The notes below the pieces were generated by a model. It was not told where the DNA came from, did no database searches, and saw nothing but the letters and a program-made list of their open reading frames with translations. DNA of 64,000 nucleotides from assembly GCA_964370845.1 (NCBI GenBank), contig CAYJLB010000003.1, positions 12,373 through 76,372 of the forward strand, given 5' to 3'. The translations under genes and the position numbers were made by a program. The stretch comes from CAYJLB01 sp964370845. Lineage in GTDB: Bacteria; Bacillota; Clostridia; Oscillospirales; Ruminococcaceae. This document shows, piece by piece, positions 24,128 through 33,514 of this stretch (position 1 is its first letter; each line of letters starts with the position of its first letter).

Positions 24128-24740
24128 ATCCAGCTGAAATATAACCGTTTCCTATAACAAAAACTACTAATTCCATAGCGCTTTTGCAACCTGATTTAAG
24201 AAGCATATTTTCCATATGCCTTTTCACTGTTCCCATTGCAATTCCCATTTCGTCAGCAATCTCTTTTCGACTGTAGGAGCGACAAAGAAGCCTTAGAAGC
24301 TCTAATTCTCGTTCCGTAAAAGGTGATTCTCCGGTAGCAGTAGGAATTTGTACAGGGTTTGGGAAAGTTCCCTCACCACGAGTTACCGCCCTTATCATGT
24401 CAATAAAATCTTCCATAGGACGTGATTTTGACAAAAATGCGTCTGCGCCCGCTTCTTTTGCACCAGGAATATAGGAAATTTCATCAAACCCTGACATAAC
24501 TACAATTTTTATGTTAGGGAATTTTTTTCGCATTTTTTCAGTAAGTATAAGTCCGCTAGAATTTTCTTCCATTGAAATATCTGTCAAAAGCACATCAGGA
24601 TTTAGATCCTCACAAATTTCAGGCACTTCCAAAGAATTAGTGGAACTCCCGATTAACTCCATATCATCTTGCTCATTTATAATGTTGCTAAATGCATCTA
24701 AAACGGATTTGTGGTCGTCAACAATAAAAACTTTAATCAT
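24126..24740 (-). CDS. NarL/FixJ-family response regulator
   Basis: A 204-residue regulator. The receiver has the acidic pair in IVDDHKS, phospho-acceptor Asp in LLTDISMEEN (about residue 54), Ser in VVMSGFD and Lys in LSKSRP. The C-terminal LuxR-type helix-turn-helix is ERELELLRLLCRSYSRKEIA to GTVKRHMENML. It lies 9 bases after the histidine kinase gene and is surely its partner. The targets are unknown. Confidence 0.92.
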   Translation of the reverse strand: MIKVFIVDDHKSVLDAFSNIINEQDDMELIGSSTNSLEVPEICEDLNPDVLLTDISMEENSSGLILTEKMRKKFPNIKIVVMSGFDEISYIPGAKEAGADAFLSKSRPMEDFIDMIRAVTRGEGTFPNPVQIPTATGESPFTERELELLRLLCRSYSRKEIADEMGIAMGTVKRHMENMLLKSGCKSAMELVVFVIGNGYISAG

Positions 24741-24749
24741 ACTTTCCCC

Positions 24750-26159
24750 CTATTTATTATTTTTAATATAAATTACGATTGCAAATTCTGGAATAAGTTC
24801 AACTTTAAGAACTCCACCTAGATTTTCCACTCGATTTCGTAATCCCGAAAGTCCTCCACCCTCAACAATGCCCTTTTGAGGAGGAAGTCCATTGTTTGTT
24901 ATTTCTATGCGATATTCTTTTTCATTGCTTTCGATGATAGCCTTTACTTTAGTTGCATCTGCGTGTTTTGCTGCATTAATGCAAGCTTCCCTTAAAACTG
25001 CGATAAATAAAAAAGCAATTATATCATCTTTAGGCAATTTCCCAACACATTCTATTTCAATTCCAATTCGATCAAAATAATCAATTAATTCATCAAACAA
25101 CTCAGTTTTATTTCCACTTTCCTTAGCTTTAATTTGCTTCACCATATCCTGTAAAAGCTGAACCATTTCCTCATAATCTGAAGGATTGTGACTTTGTAAA
25201 ATTCTTTGCATAGCAGTAAGCCTTTGACTCATTACATCGTGAACTTGACTTCTTATTCGTGAATATTCTTGTTCTTTACGAAGATTTTCCATCTTTTCAG
25301 TAAGAATTGCAACTTCAGCATTTTGCTCTACAAGCTTTTGTCTTTCCACCTCAAGCAAACTTAAAGTGAGCACTGTTTCACTAACATCAATTGCGACTAT
25401 TTCGATGTAATTTTCTTTATCAAATGTAAACTTTCTTTTAGAAAAACGCCATGAATCTCTACTTGTTCTAAGTAAAATGTCACCTTCGATATTTTGACAT
25501 TCACCTCCTATAACGTTACCTTTTTCCAAGCTATTCCAAAAATCTCGTGCATTTTTTTGTTCAACTCCAAAAAATCTTACTACTAATTCCTGCATCATAT
25601 CGTTTGCAAGATAAATATAACCGTTTTCGTTACAAAACATAACTCCCGCTGGTAAAGTATCAAGCCCTTCTTTAACAGAAAAAGCTGAGAGTTCTTTCCC
25701 TTGTTTGTCAAGTTCATTTAAAAGCATAGTAAATGTACGTATTATTAAAACTGAAAAAAAGATAATATATAAAATCAGGTAAGCACCATAAAAAAGAAAT
25801 GAAACATAAGGCATTGTAATTGCAATTGCAACAATTGGAACTAAATAATTAATATTTCTTTTTAGAAGAACTATAGAAAAATACAGCAAAGTAATTATCC
25901 CTACTATGTACAAAAAGTTAGTTAAAAAAGTTAAATCTATAATTCCGTGTTCTCTATTATAAAGTGTTGTAATAGGTAGCATTGTCACAGACGCTATGTA
26001 AATCAAAAGCAATATCTCACCTGTCAAATGAAACTTTCTTTTGAACAAATTCTTAAAAACTATCACTCCAATATAAGCGGAATGGGAAAAAAACAAAAAC
26101 AAACCAATTGAAAATAATATCAGCAATTGATCGGTGCTGTAAAAATAAAAATCAAGCAT
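24750..26159 (-). CDS. Sensor histidine kinase (HPK7/NarX-like)
   Basis: A 469-residue kinase. Residues 1-150 hold about six membrane segments without a large outer loop. A PAS-like region (GVMFCNENGYIYLANDMMQEL) and a coiled coil follow. The phospho-acceptor is in SQVHDVMSQRLTAMQRIL (about residue 310), and the ATPase has LREACINAAKHADATKV and GGGLSGLRNRVENLGG. This is the HisKA_3 type that pairs with LuxR-type regulators. It follows the large degenerate sensor by 7 bases and precedes the response regulator by 9. It may sense the state of that upstream membrane protein (inference). The start follows GAAAGGAATG. Confidence 0.9.
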   Translation of the reverse strand: MLDFYFYSTDQLLILFSIGLFLFFSHSAYIGVIVFKNLFKRKFHLTGEILLLIYIASVTMLPITTLYNREHGIIDLTFLTNFLYIVGIITLLYFSIVLLKRNINYLVPIVAIAITMPYVSFLFYGAYLILYIIFFSVLIIRTFTMLLNELDKQGKELSAFSVKEGLDTLPAGVMFCNENGYIYLANDMMQELVVRFFGVEQKNARDFWNSLEKGNVIGGECQNIEGDILLRTSRDSWRFSKRKFTFDKENYIEIVAIDVSETVLTLSLLEVERQKLVEQNAEVAILTEKMENLRKEQEYSRIRSQVHDVMSQRLTAMQRILQSHNPSDYEEMVQLLQDMVKQIKAKESGNKTELFDELIDYFDRIGIEIECVGKLPKDDIIAFLFIAVLREACINAAKHADATKVKAIIESNEKEYRIEITNNGLPPQKGIVEGGGLSGLRNRVENLGGVLKVELIPEFAIVIYIKNNK

Positions 26160-26166
26160 ATTATTT

Positions 26167-28554
26167 TCATTCCTTTCTAAAGGTTAAAAGTACAACTTCC
26201 GTTTCGTCCCAAGGTTTTATGGTTATTTTACAATCTTCACCACAATGTTTAAAGCTAAAATCCTCCAAAAATTCTTCGGTAAAAATAGGATATTCAGCTG
26301 TGATTGAAAATACAATTTCAATGTCTTTTTCATAAATTTGCAAGAGTAAGTTACTGCATTTTTGATTTAGAGAATTTTCAATTGCAACAGAAAATAATCT
26401 GTACATAGAAAGGGATTTTTCAATAGGCAAATCTTTTGTAATATTACAACCTGCAGTGATATTTAGGTCAACGGCAGTACAAAATTCCTTCATCTCATAA
26501 ATCCAACTCATAAATCGGTTAGTTGGCTGTTCTTTCTTGTAAAGAAGGTTAATTAGTAGCATACATTCTCTTTTTATTACACAAACCAATATGTTAATCC
26601 GCCCGATAATTTTTTTCGGATTAGGGGAAGTTTTCATTTCTTCAAGCAAAAGTGAGATTTTTTCCGTCCCTACTTTTAGAATTTCATCAATTTTTCCATA
26701 AGCAGTTTCTTCGGCAGCAAGGGCAGAAAGTTCCGCACTAACCTTACCTTGTTGCATTAAGAATTCTATATTTTTTTCCAACTCATCATTAATTTTGGAC
26801 AACTTTTTTCGTGTTTTGTTTAAAGAAGAATAATCTTCGTAATAGGAAAAAGTTCCGCCCGCAATAGCTGTTTTTCTCAAAATAAAATTTGGGTCTTCTA
26901 CCTTTTCAACAGAAGCTTTTGTGACAACTTTATCATTTAAATCCCGTATTTCCATATTAAGTTTAGAATTAGAAAACAACTTGTCATAGCCTTTATTTAT
27001 AGGGAGAAATCCACTTCGTAAACAAGCTTCACAAAACACAAGTACAACAATAGTAAGTCCAAAACTAACAGAAATATCTGCTACAATTGGAATTTGTAAA
27101 ACGTAGGAAATTGTATAGAATAAAGCAAATTCTGTAGCGAGTAATGGCAGAATAAAAGTCTTTTTTTGTGGAGAACGAAAACTTTTATACATTAACATTC
27201 CAAGGGCAATAAACACACAAGCGTAAATCCAAGCCATAAGCATAAAATACCCTAACGTATATTCGTAATTTTCCGTATTATTATCTTCAATAATAAAAAT
27301 TAAATTATGAAAATTATTTGTTAAAACTATAGCAAGCCAAACTAAACTTATACCAAAAAATATGTTGAAAAAGTGGCTTCGTTCCTTAGTTTTTTCCGAT
27401 TTCCCAGTAAAAATTGCAATATAAAGAAAGGACATTGGAATTAAAATTATGGGAATATAATAACAATACCAAAGCAAAAATTCAAGGGTAGTATGATCTC
27501 TGGAAATAGCTTTAAAACAGCCTAATGTTACAAATAAAATCATTAACACAACTGCATTTATTAAAGCATTGCTAATTTTTTTGTTTGAAACTCGTCGTAT
27601 AATTGAAATTAAGTAAATTACAAGTATAAAACTTATAAAAAAGTAAAAAGTTGCACTTTCTTTTGGGTTAATAAATCCATAGACACTAGTTTGGAAACTA
27701 TTTCTACTAATAATTTTGGATACTTGTGTGGAAGCTTCATTAAAAGCTGTGTAATCTTTCACCAAAAGTGCTTTTTTGTATTCATTTTCCTCAGGATAAA
27801 AGCTTTTGTCACTTTCGCCATTTATCAATCTGTATCCATTTTCAACTAATAAAGGATTTATTTCACTAAAAATATTTATATTAGGTGAATTTTCAAGCAA
27901 CCCAACTTCAAAGCTCAAAGTACCATCGCTAGGCAAGACAATTTCAAGATTTTTCCCAGACTTTATTAGATTAACAGCCACACTATCATAAGTTATTGTA
28001 ACAGGTTGTGAGTAATCATTATTGTAAAATCTTTCTTCGGAAATGATTTTTTCTATATCTTTTGAAACAGCAGAAATGTCATAACTTCCATACAAAGCAT
28101 AGGCAACTGACATAATAATATGATGAGTTTTTGAGTACTCCCAAATATTATCTTCAACCATTTCACACAAATCAAAATTAATGTTTAAATCGCTTTCAAA
28201 AAGGTCTTTAAAGCTGTTAATTTCTAAATCAGTTTGCTCTTTGTCTATGACAATTACAATAGTTTGAAGAAATTGTGGTGTAAAATTATAATTATCATTT
28301 ATTTCTTCAAGAGGAACACCCTGAGTTGCAAAAACAAGTGCGTTATCCCCTTCTTTAAAATTCATCACAGCAGAAGAATTTTCATTTAGAATAATATTTC
28401 CTTCGGGATAAACCTCATTCAATGCATCAATATAACCCTGCTCATTTTTATAAACAATTATGTTTTCATTAGAAGGAATTGTGGGAAAAGCAAATATAAA
28501 CGAGAATGCAAAAACAATTACAATTATGTAAATATAAATGTAATACTTTTTCAT
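26167..28554 (-). CDS. Degenerate 7TM sensor with an outer binding-like domain
   Basis: A 795-residue protein first in a signalling operon. After one N-terminal membrane helix comes an outer domain of about 280 residues with the look of a solute-binding domain (INSFKDLFESDLNINFDLCE, VTITYDSVAVNLI, and GYRLINGESDKSFYPEE). About eight membrane helices follow (residues 305-535), then a cytoplasmic half with a coiled coil. The C-terminus resembles a histidine-kinase ATPase only in the N-box-like SVAIENSLNQ; I see no phospho-acceptor His motif and no G boxes. I infer that it senses a ligand and works through the kinase encoded next. The start is the ATG after GGAAGGAATGG. Confidence 0.7.
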   Translation of the reverse strand: MKKYYIYIYIIVIVFAFSFIFAFPTIPSNENIIVYKNEQGYIDALNEVYPEGNIILNENSSAVMNFKEGDNALVFATQGVPLEEINDNYNFTPQFLQTIVIVIDKEQTDLEINSFKDLFESDLNINFDLCEMVEDNIWEYSKTHHIIMSVAYALYGSYDISAVSKDIEKIISEERFYNNDYSQPVTITYDSVAVNLIKSGKNLEIVLPSDGTLSFEVGLLENSPNINIFSEINPLLVENGYRLINGESDKSFYPEENEYKKALLVKDYTAFNEASTQVSKIISRNSFQTSVYGFINPKESATFYFFISFILVIYLISIIRRVSNKKISNALINAVVLMILFVTLGCFKAISRDHTTLEFLLWYCYYIPIILIPMSFLYIAIFTGKSEKTKERSHFFNIFFGISLVWLAIVLTNNFHNLIFIIEDNNTENYEYTLGYFMLMAWIYACVFIALGMLMYKSFRSPQKKTFILPLLATEFALFYTISYVLQIPIVADISVSFGLTIVVLVFCEACLRSGFLPINKGYDKLFSNSKLNMEIRDLNDKVVTKASVEKVEDPNFILRKTAIAGGTFSYYEDYSSLNKTRKKLSKINDELEKNIEFLMQQGKVSAELSALAAEETAYGKIDEILKVGTEKISLLLEEMKTSPNPKKIIGRINILVCVIKRECMLLINLLYKKEQPTNRFMSWIYEMKEFCTAVDLNITAGCNITKDLPIEKSLSMYRLFSVAIENSLNQKCSNLLLQIYEKDIEIVFSITAEYPIFTEEFLEDFSFKHCGEDCKITIKPWDETEVVLLTFRKE

Positions 28555-28608
28555 ATTTGTTACCATTCCTTCCTGAGTTAAAGTTAAATTAATTAAGCAT
28601 ATATTCTA

Positions 28609-28637
28609 ATTGTACTATAATTATATCAAATTTTCAA
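28609..28637 (-). promoter_or_regulatory. Promoter of the sensor-kinase-regulator operon
   Basis: Minus strand: TTGAAA at 28632-28637, 17-base spacer, TACAAT at 28609-28614. Confidence 0.7.
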
Positions 28638-28754
28638 GTAAATAAATAATAAAATCAGAAATAAATATAATATATTATATATTTTAACTATCACAAAATA
28701 ATATATTAACAAATCATTAATATATTATTAACAAAACATTTTTTTAATAAATAC

Positions 28755-28783
28755 TTGATTTAACTTAATATTTTTGTTATAAT
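28755..28783 (+). promoter_or_regulatory. Promoter of the diguanylate cyclase gene
   Basis: TTGATT at 28755-28760, 17-base spacer, TATAAT at 28778-28783. The gene-free stretch 28555-28842 is extremely AT-rich, with several overlapping AATATATTA palindromes at 28660-28740. Confidence 0.7.
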
Positions 28784-28842
28784 AATATGTAATATTGGAA
28801 TATATTTTGCAATTTAAGTAAATAAAGAAAGGATCGATTTTT

Positions 28843-30027
28843 ATGAAAAAGAAATTATTTCAAAGGGTAGACTTTCAAGTTGCAACTCTCGTAGTAACAA
28901 TTGTAGCTATATCCACATTGATCACTTTCTATTTAGTTTATTCAATGAGTTATACTGAAATGATAGGGGTGCTTGAAAAAAATAGTATTTCTATTGCAAC
29001 TTACATAGATGAAAAAATTAACTCAGATATTTTTACAGAAATAAAAGTTAAGGAAGATATGAATAGTGAGCTTTATGATGAGGCATACTCGTTATTTAAC
29101 GATGTCCGCTCAATAACAGGAACTAAGTATTTATATACTGCTACAAAAAATGCGAATGGCGATTTAATATATCACATTGACGGATTGCCCACAGATGACC
29201 CTGATTTCAGGAATGTTGGGGACATGATTGAAGCCGAATTTCAAGAGCCTTTACTCCGAGCCCTAGAAAATGAAATTATAATTCCTGATAACATTTTGCA
29301 TACTGAATGGGGAGATGTTTACGTTGCTTATTACCCTTTACATGGGGAAAATAATGAAGTAATTGCTGCACTTGGCATAGAATTTCTCGCTGATAACCAA
29401 GCGGATGCTTATGAAAGAATTCGAATTTTCCTTATTGGAATAATTACGCTTATATGTTTAGCATCGGGAATTTTTGCACATTTTTTATTTAAGAGAATTT
29501 CAAATCCACATTTTAAAGATATTTATAATACAGATTCTTTGACAAAACTAAAGAATAGAAATGCCTTTGACACAGATACAAACAATAGTATTCAAAAACA
29601 CAATTTAGATGGTGCAATTTTAGTTCTTAGTGACCTAAATGGTTTGAAACAAGTCAATGATAAAAACGGGCATAAGCTTGGAGATTTTTATATTGATGCC
29701 TGCGCAAAAGCACTACTAGTTGACGGAATTGGCGACCACGTTGTCTATCGAATTGGTGGAGATGAATTTGCAACTATTATTTCTGCCACTAAAGGTGATG
29801 AAGACTTGCACTTAAAAGTGGACACTTATATGAATAAAGTTAAATCAAAACTGAAAGATTTATGTAAAGATGTTGTTTTAAATGCTTCTGTTTCAATGGG
29901 CTATGCAATTTGTCGCGGTAGTGGAATTGATGCTTGGGAACTTGCACAGCGTGAAGCTGATGCGGCTATGTACAAAGACAAACGTGCTTATTATGAAAAA
30001 AACAAGGACCTTGACGGGCGAAAATAA
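28843..30027 (+). CDS. Membrane diguanylate cyclase (GGDEF)
   Basis: A 394-residue protein. A first membrane helix at about 13-32 is followed by an outer region of about 160 residues, resembling a Cache-type sensor (YLYTATKNANGDLIYHIDG), a second helix at about 195-215 and a GGDEF domain from 228. The signature RIGGDEFAT (about 302) is intact, so it should make cyclic di-GMP from GTP. The RxxD product-inhibition site five residues before it is absent (GIGD in its place). It diverges from a signalling operon and has its own promoter and terminator. The ATG follows GAAAGGATCG. Confidence 0.92.
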   Translation: MKKKLFQRVDFQVATLVVTIVAISTLITFYLVYSMSYTEMIGVLEKNSISIATYIDEKINSDIFTEIKVKEDMNSELYDEAYSLFNDVRSITGTKYLYTATKNANGDLIYHIDGLPTDDPDFRNVGDMIEAEFQEPLLRALENEIIIPDNILHTEWGDVYVAYYPLHGENNEVIAALGIEFLADNQADAYERIRIFLIGIITLICLASGIFAHFLFKRISNPHFKDIYNTDSLTKLKNRNAFDTDTNNSIQKHNLDGAILVLSDLNGLKQVNDKNGHKLGDFYIDACAKALLVDGIGDHVVYRIGGDEFATIISATKGDEDLHLKVDTYMNKVKSKLKDLCKDVVLNASVSMGYAICRGSGIDAWELAQREADAAMYKDKRAYYEKNKDLDGRK

Positions 30028-30052
30028 TTAATTAATTAAGTTAATATTAATT

Positions 30053-30090
30053 GGCAGAAACTATTAATTAAAATAGTTTCTGCCTTTTTT
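30053..30090 (+). terminator. Terminator of the cyclase gene
   Basis: GGCAGAAACTATT pairs with AATAGTTTCTGCC, followed by TTTTTT. Confidence 0.9.
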
Positions 30091-30139
30091 ATTTCATAAT
30101 AAAAAAATGTTTGCATTATGAAATAAACTGTGATATACT
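30091..30139 (+). promoter_or_regulatory. lacZ promoter with overlapping inverted repeat
   Basis: TTGCAT at 30111-30116, 17-base spacer, TATACT at 30134-30139. A perfect inverted repeat (ATTTCATAAT at 30091-30100, ATTATGAAAT at 30115-30124) overlaps the -35 element, the position of a repressor or activator operator. Confidence 0.6.
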
Positions 30140-30143
30140 AAAA

Positions 30144-30179
30144 AAGATTGATGATGATAACTAATTTTTTGTCAATCTT
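30144..30179 (+). promoter_or_regulatory. Second inverted repeat at the lacZ start site
   Basis: AAGATTGA at 30144-30151 and TCAATCTT at 30172-30179 begin just after the expected transcription start. It could be a second operator or a leader hairpin. Confidence 0.45.
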
Positions 30180-30272
30180 TATCATTCTTTTGTGTAAAAT
30201 TAAAAGAATGGACGTGTAAAAAACCTTATTAACTTTAATTTGTTAAAACATTAGAAAGGAATGGTTATAATT

Positions 30273-33200
30273 ATGCTAATTGAGAAATTTTATGAAAATC
30301 TCGAAAAAATTCACGTTAACACCTGTCCAATTCGTTCCTATTATGTCCCTTGTGAGGAAAACTCTGTCACTGAAATTATGGAGAATTCAAGCCGAGTTAC
30401 CATGCTATCGGGAGATGATTGGAAGTTTAAATTGTACAACAATCCCTATGAAATAAAGCCTTTTTTTGAGGAGAACTTTGCTGAAAACGGCTTTGATACA
30501 ATAGCAGTTCCATCTTGCTGGCAAATTTTAGGATATGAACCTCATGCTTATTTGAATGTACAATATCCAATTCCCTACGACCCACCATTTGTACCTGACG
30601 AAAATTTATCTGGCGCATACATAAAGCACTTTACTTTAAGCGAAGAAAAAGCTACAATGAAAAATTATCTAAACTTTGAGGGTGTTGACTCTTGTCTTTA
30701 TGTTTGGGTAAACGGAAAATTTGTTGGATATAGCACAGTTTCCCACTCTACAAGTGAATTTGATATTACAAATTTTGTTAAAGCTGGTGAAAATAAACTT
30801 GCAGTTTTAGTGCTAAAATGGTGCACAGGAACGTATATTGAAGACCAAGATAAACTCCGAATGAACGGAATTTTTAGGGATACTTACATTATTTCACGAC
30901 CTCAAAACCATATTTTCGACTACTATGTAAAAACTACACTTGATGAAAGTTACAAAAATGGGTTAATTTCAATTACTTGTGATTGGGTTGGAGAAATTTT
31001 GCCTACAAAAGTCGCTCTTTACTCCCCTTCTGGTGATTTCATTGAGGAAAAAGAGTTGGCAGAAAACAAAACCTCTTTTAAAATTGAAAATGCAACACTT
31101 TGGACAGCGGAAACACCTTTCCAATACACTGTAAAAATGTACAACGAAAGCGAAACGTTTCTTCAAAAAGTAGGAATTAAACAATTTGAAGTCAAAGGAA
31201 ATTTGCTACTTGTAAATGGGCAATTAATCAAGCTTAAAGGCACAAATCGCCACGATAGCGACCCATATACTGGCTATACAATTAGCAGAGAACAGCTTAC
31301 AATAGACTTAGCTTTAATGAAGCAACACAATTTCAACGCAATTCGTACTAGCCACTATCCAAATGCACCATGGGCGACTCAACTTTACAGCAAATATGGA
31401 TTTTATGTAATTGACGAAGCTGACATTGAAACTCACGGAAATGATATGCTTTACGGTGGTGGACATAGAAATAAAAACTACAAAAATAAATTCGTTGATG
31501 ATGTAACTTACGGCTTACTTTGTCATGATAAAAGCTTTGAAGAAAGTCTTGTTGATAGGGTGCAAAGGTTGGTTTCAAGAGATAAAAACTGTGCTTGTGT
31601 GCTACTTTGGTCCCTTGGAAATGAAAGTGCTTATGGACCAAATTTGGAAAAAGCAGCTGCTTGGATTAAATCTTATGATAAAGATATGCTTGTCCATTAT
31701 GAAAGTTCAATCTATCAAATGGAGGGCTATGAAAATGACCTTAGTAACCTTGATGTTTACAGTCATATGTATGCAGATATCGATAGCACCGAACAAAATT
31801 TCACAACTTGGATGACGGATAAACCTTTTTTACAATGTGAATTTGTCCACGCAATGGGCAATGGACCTGGAGATATTGAGGATTATTTTGAACAAATTTA
31901 TGCCCACGATAGTTATGCTGGCGGATTTGTTTGGGAGTGGTGTGACCACAGCGTTTATATGGGAAAAACCGCCGACGGGAAAGACAAATTCTTCTACGGT
32001 GGTGACTGGGGAGAGCAATTACATGACGGAAATTTCTGCGTTGATGGACTAGTTTATCCCGACAGAACGCCTTCTACAGGATTGATTGAATGGAAAAATG
32101 TTGCCCGACCTGTTAGAGCATATGACGTTGACGTAAAAAATGGAATTGTCAAAATCGCTAACAAATTGGACTTTACAAACCTAAAAGATGCTCTTACAAT
32201 TTACTTTGAAGTAAGCTGCAATGGTGAAATCGTGGAGCGTGGTGCAGTTGAAGAAATTGACCTAGCCCCTCACGCTGAAGCTGAAATAAAAGTAAACTTC
32301 AACCTCCCTAAAGAAGGAAAAATATATTTAAGATTGATTTACAAACAAAAATTTGATAGCGATTTTGTTAAAGCAGGTGACGAGCTTGGATTTGACCAAA
32401 TTTTAGTTTTTGAAAGCGAAAAAGTTGAGATTAAAAGAGAAAAAGCACTGAAAATTTCTACTTGTGACCTTGGAAAATACATTGAATTGTACGGAGAAAA
32501 TTTCCGTTATGTTTACAACAAATTTACTGGAACTTTTGAAACTATGGTTAAGGACAGCATTAATATTTTAACAAAACCAATGGACTTTAATATTTGGCGA
32601 GCACCTACTGATAACGATAGAGTTATCCGCCGTGAATGGGCAAAAGTTGGCTATGATAGGGCGAAAACTAAGACTTATTCTACTGAAATCACTGAAAAAA
32701 GTGAATGCGTAATCCTTAAAACAAGTCTTACAATTTCTGCTGTTATGGTTCAATGGATTGCTAAAGCTGTCGCAGTTTGGACAATTTCAAATGACGGAAA
32801 AATCAATCTAAATGTTGAAGTTGAAAGAAATACTGACTTACCATTTTTACCACGATTTGGTGTAAGATTGCCACTTAACAATGACTTCAAAAACGTAGAT
32901 TATAAAGGCTTTGGTCCTTACGAAAGCTATTGCGACAAGAGAAGAAGCTCCTATTACGGAAAATTCTCCTCAACAGTTTGCGAAATGCACGAAGATTACA
33001 TCAAACCTCAAGAAAATGGAAGCCATTATGGTTGTGATAAAGTTGCAATTTTTGGTGACAATTCTTATGGAATATCTGTTTTCGGTGATAATTTCTCCTT
33101 TAATGTTTCCGATTATACTGCTGAGGAATTGACCGCTAAAGGACATAATTTTGAGCTTGAAAAATCAGGTTCAACTATACTTTGCCTTGATGGAAGAATG

Positions 33201-33311
33201 TCAGGAATTGGCTCAGGAAGCTGCGGACCTCAACTTTCACCAAAATATCAAGTGAATGATAAAAATTTCACTTTTAATTTTGATATTGTAATTGGGAAAA
33301 AATATGAGTAG
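30273..33311 (+). CDS. lacZ: Beta-galactosidase, glycoside hydrolase family 2
   Basis: A 1012-residue LacZ-type enzyme that hydrolyses beta-galactosides such as lactose. The domain order is that of GH2: sugar-binding domain (GDDWKFKLYNNP), jelly-roll and immunoglobulin-like domains, TIM barrel, and beta-galactosidase small chain at the C-terminus. The acid/base Glu is in SLGNES (about 450), the nucleophile Glu in QCEFVHAMGN (about 522), and the motif GTNRHDSDP is present. There is no signal peptide, so it acts inside the cell. The start is the ATG after GAAAGGAATGG. It is alone: no permease or LacI gene is adjacent, although two inverted repeats flank the promoter. Confidence 0.93.
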   Translation: MLIEKFYENLEKIHVNTCPIRSYYVPCEENSVTEIMENSSRVTMLSGDDWKFKLYNNPYEIKPFFEENFAENGFDTIAVPSCWQILGYEPHAYLNVQYPIPYDPPFVPDENLSGAYIKHFTLSEEKATMKNYLNFEGVDSCLYVWVNGKFVGYSTVSHSTSEFDITNFVKAGENKLAVLVLKWCTGTYIEDQDKLRMNGIFRDTYIISRPQNHIFDYYVKTTLDESYKNGLISITCDWVGEILPTKVALYSPSGDFIEEKELAENKTSFKIENATLWTAETPFQYTVKMYNESETFLQKVGIKQFEVKGNLLLVNGQLIKLKGTNRHDSDPYTGYTISREQLTIDLALMKQHNFNAIRTSHYPNAPWATQLYSKYGFYVIDEADIETHGNDMLYGGGHRNKNYKNKFVDDVTYGLLCHDKSFEESLVDRVQRLVSRDKNCACVLLWSLGNESAYGPNLEKAAAWIKSYDKDMLVHYESSIYQMEGYENDLSNLDVYSHMYADIDSTEQNFTTWMTDKPFLQCEFVHAMGNGPGDIEDYFEQIYAHDSYAGGFVWEWCDHSVYMGKTADGKDKFFYGGDWGEQLHDGNFCVDGLVYPDRTPSTGLIEWKNVARPVRAYDVDVKNGIVKIANKLDFTNLKDALTIYFEVSCNGEIVERGAVEEIDLAPHAEAEIKVNFNLPKEGKIYLRLIYKQKFDSDFVKAGDELGFDQILVFESEKVEIKREKALKISTCDLGKYIELYGENFRYVYNKFTGTFETMVKDSINILTKPMDFNIWRAPTDNDRVIRREWAKVGYDRAKTKTYSTEITEKSECVILKTSLTISAVMVQWIAKAVAVWTISNDGKINLNVEVERNTDLPFLPRFGVRLPLNNDFKNVDYKGFGPYESYCDKRRSSYYGKFSSTVCEMHEDYIKPQENGSHYGCDKVAIFGDNSYGISVFGDNFSFNVSDYTAEELTAKGHNFELEKSGSTILCLDGRMSGIGSGSCGPQLSPKYQVNDKNFTFNFDIVIGKKYE

Positions 33312-33376
33312 AGAAATAAATCTTGAAATTTTTCACTAAATTAGAAGTTTCAAAATTATAAATTTCATAATAAATC

Positions 33377-33420
33377 AAGGTGTTACAAGACTTTTTACAG
33401 TTTTGTAACACCTTTTTTAA
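33377..33420 (+). terminator. Terminator of lacZ
   Basis: AAGGTGTTACAA pairs with TTGTAACACCTT, followed by TTTT. Confidence 0.9.
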
Positions 33421-33447
33421 TGTAAGTTTAACTCCAGATAAAAGGAG

Positions 33448-33480
33448 AAAAGCCTTGACAAATTAATGCCAAGGCTTTTT
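33448..33480 (-). terminator. Terminator of the large surface protein gene
   Basis: AAAAGCCTTG and CAAGGCTTTTT close a 12-base loop, 35 bases after the stop of the minus-strand gene. Confidence 0.8.
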
Positions 33481-33514
33481 ATGAGAAAATTATAAACTTG
33501 TGTTTTTGTTTAGC

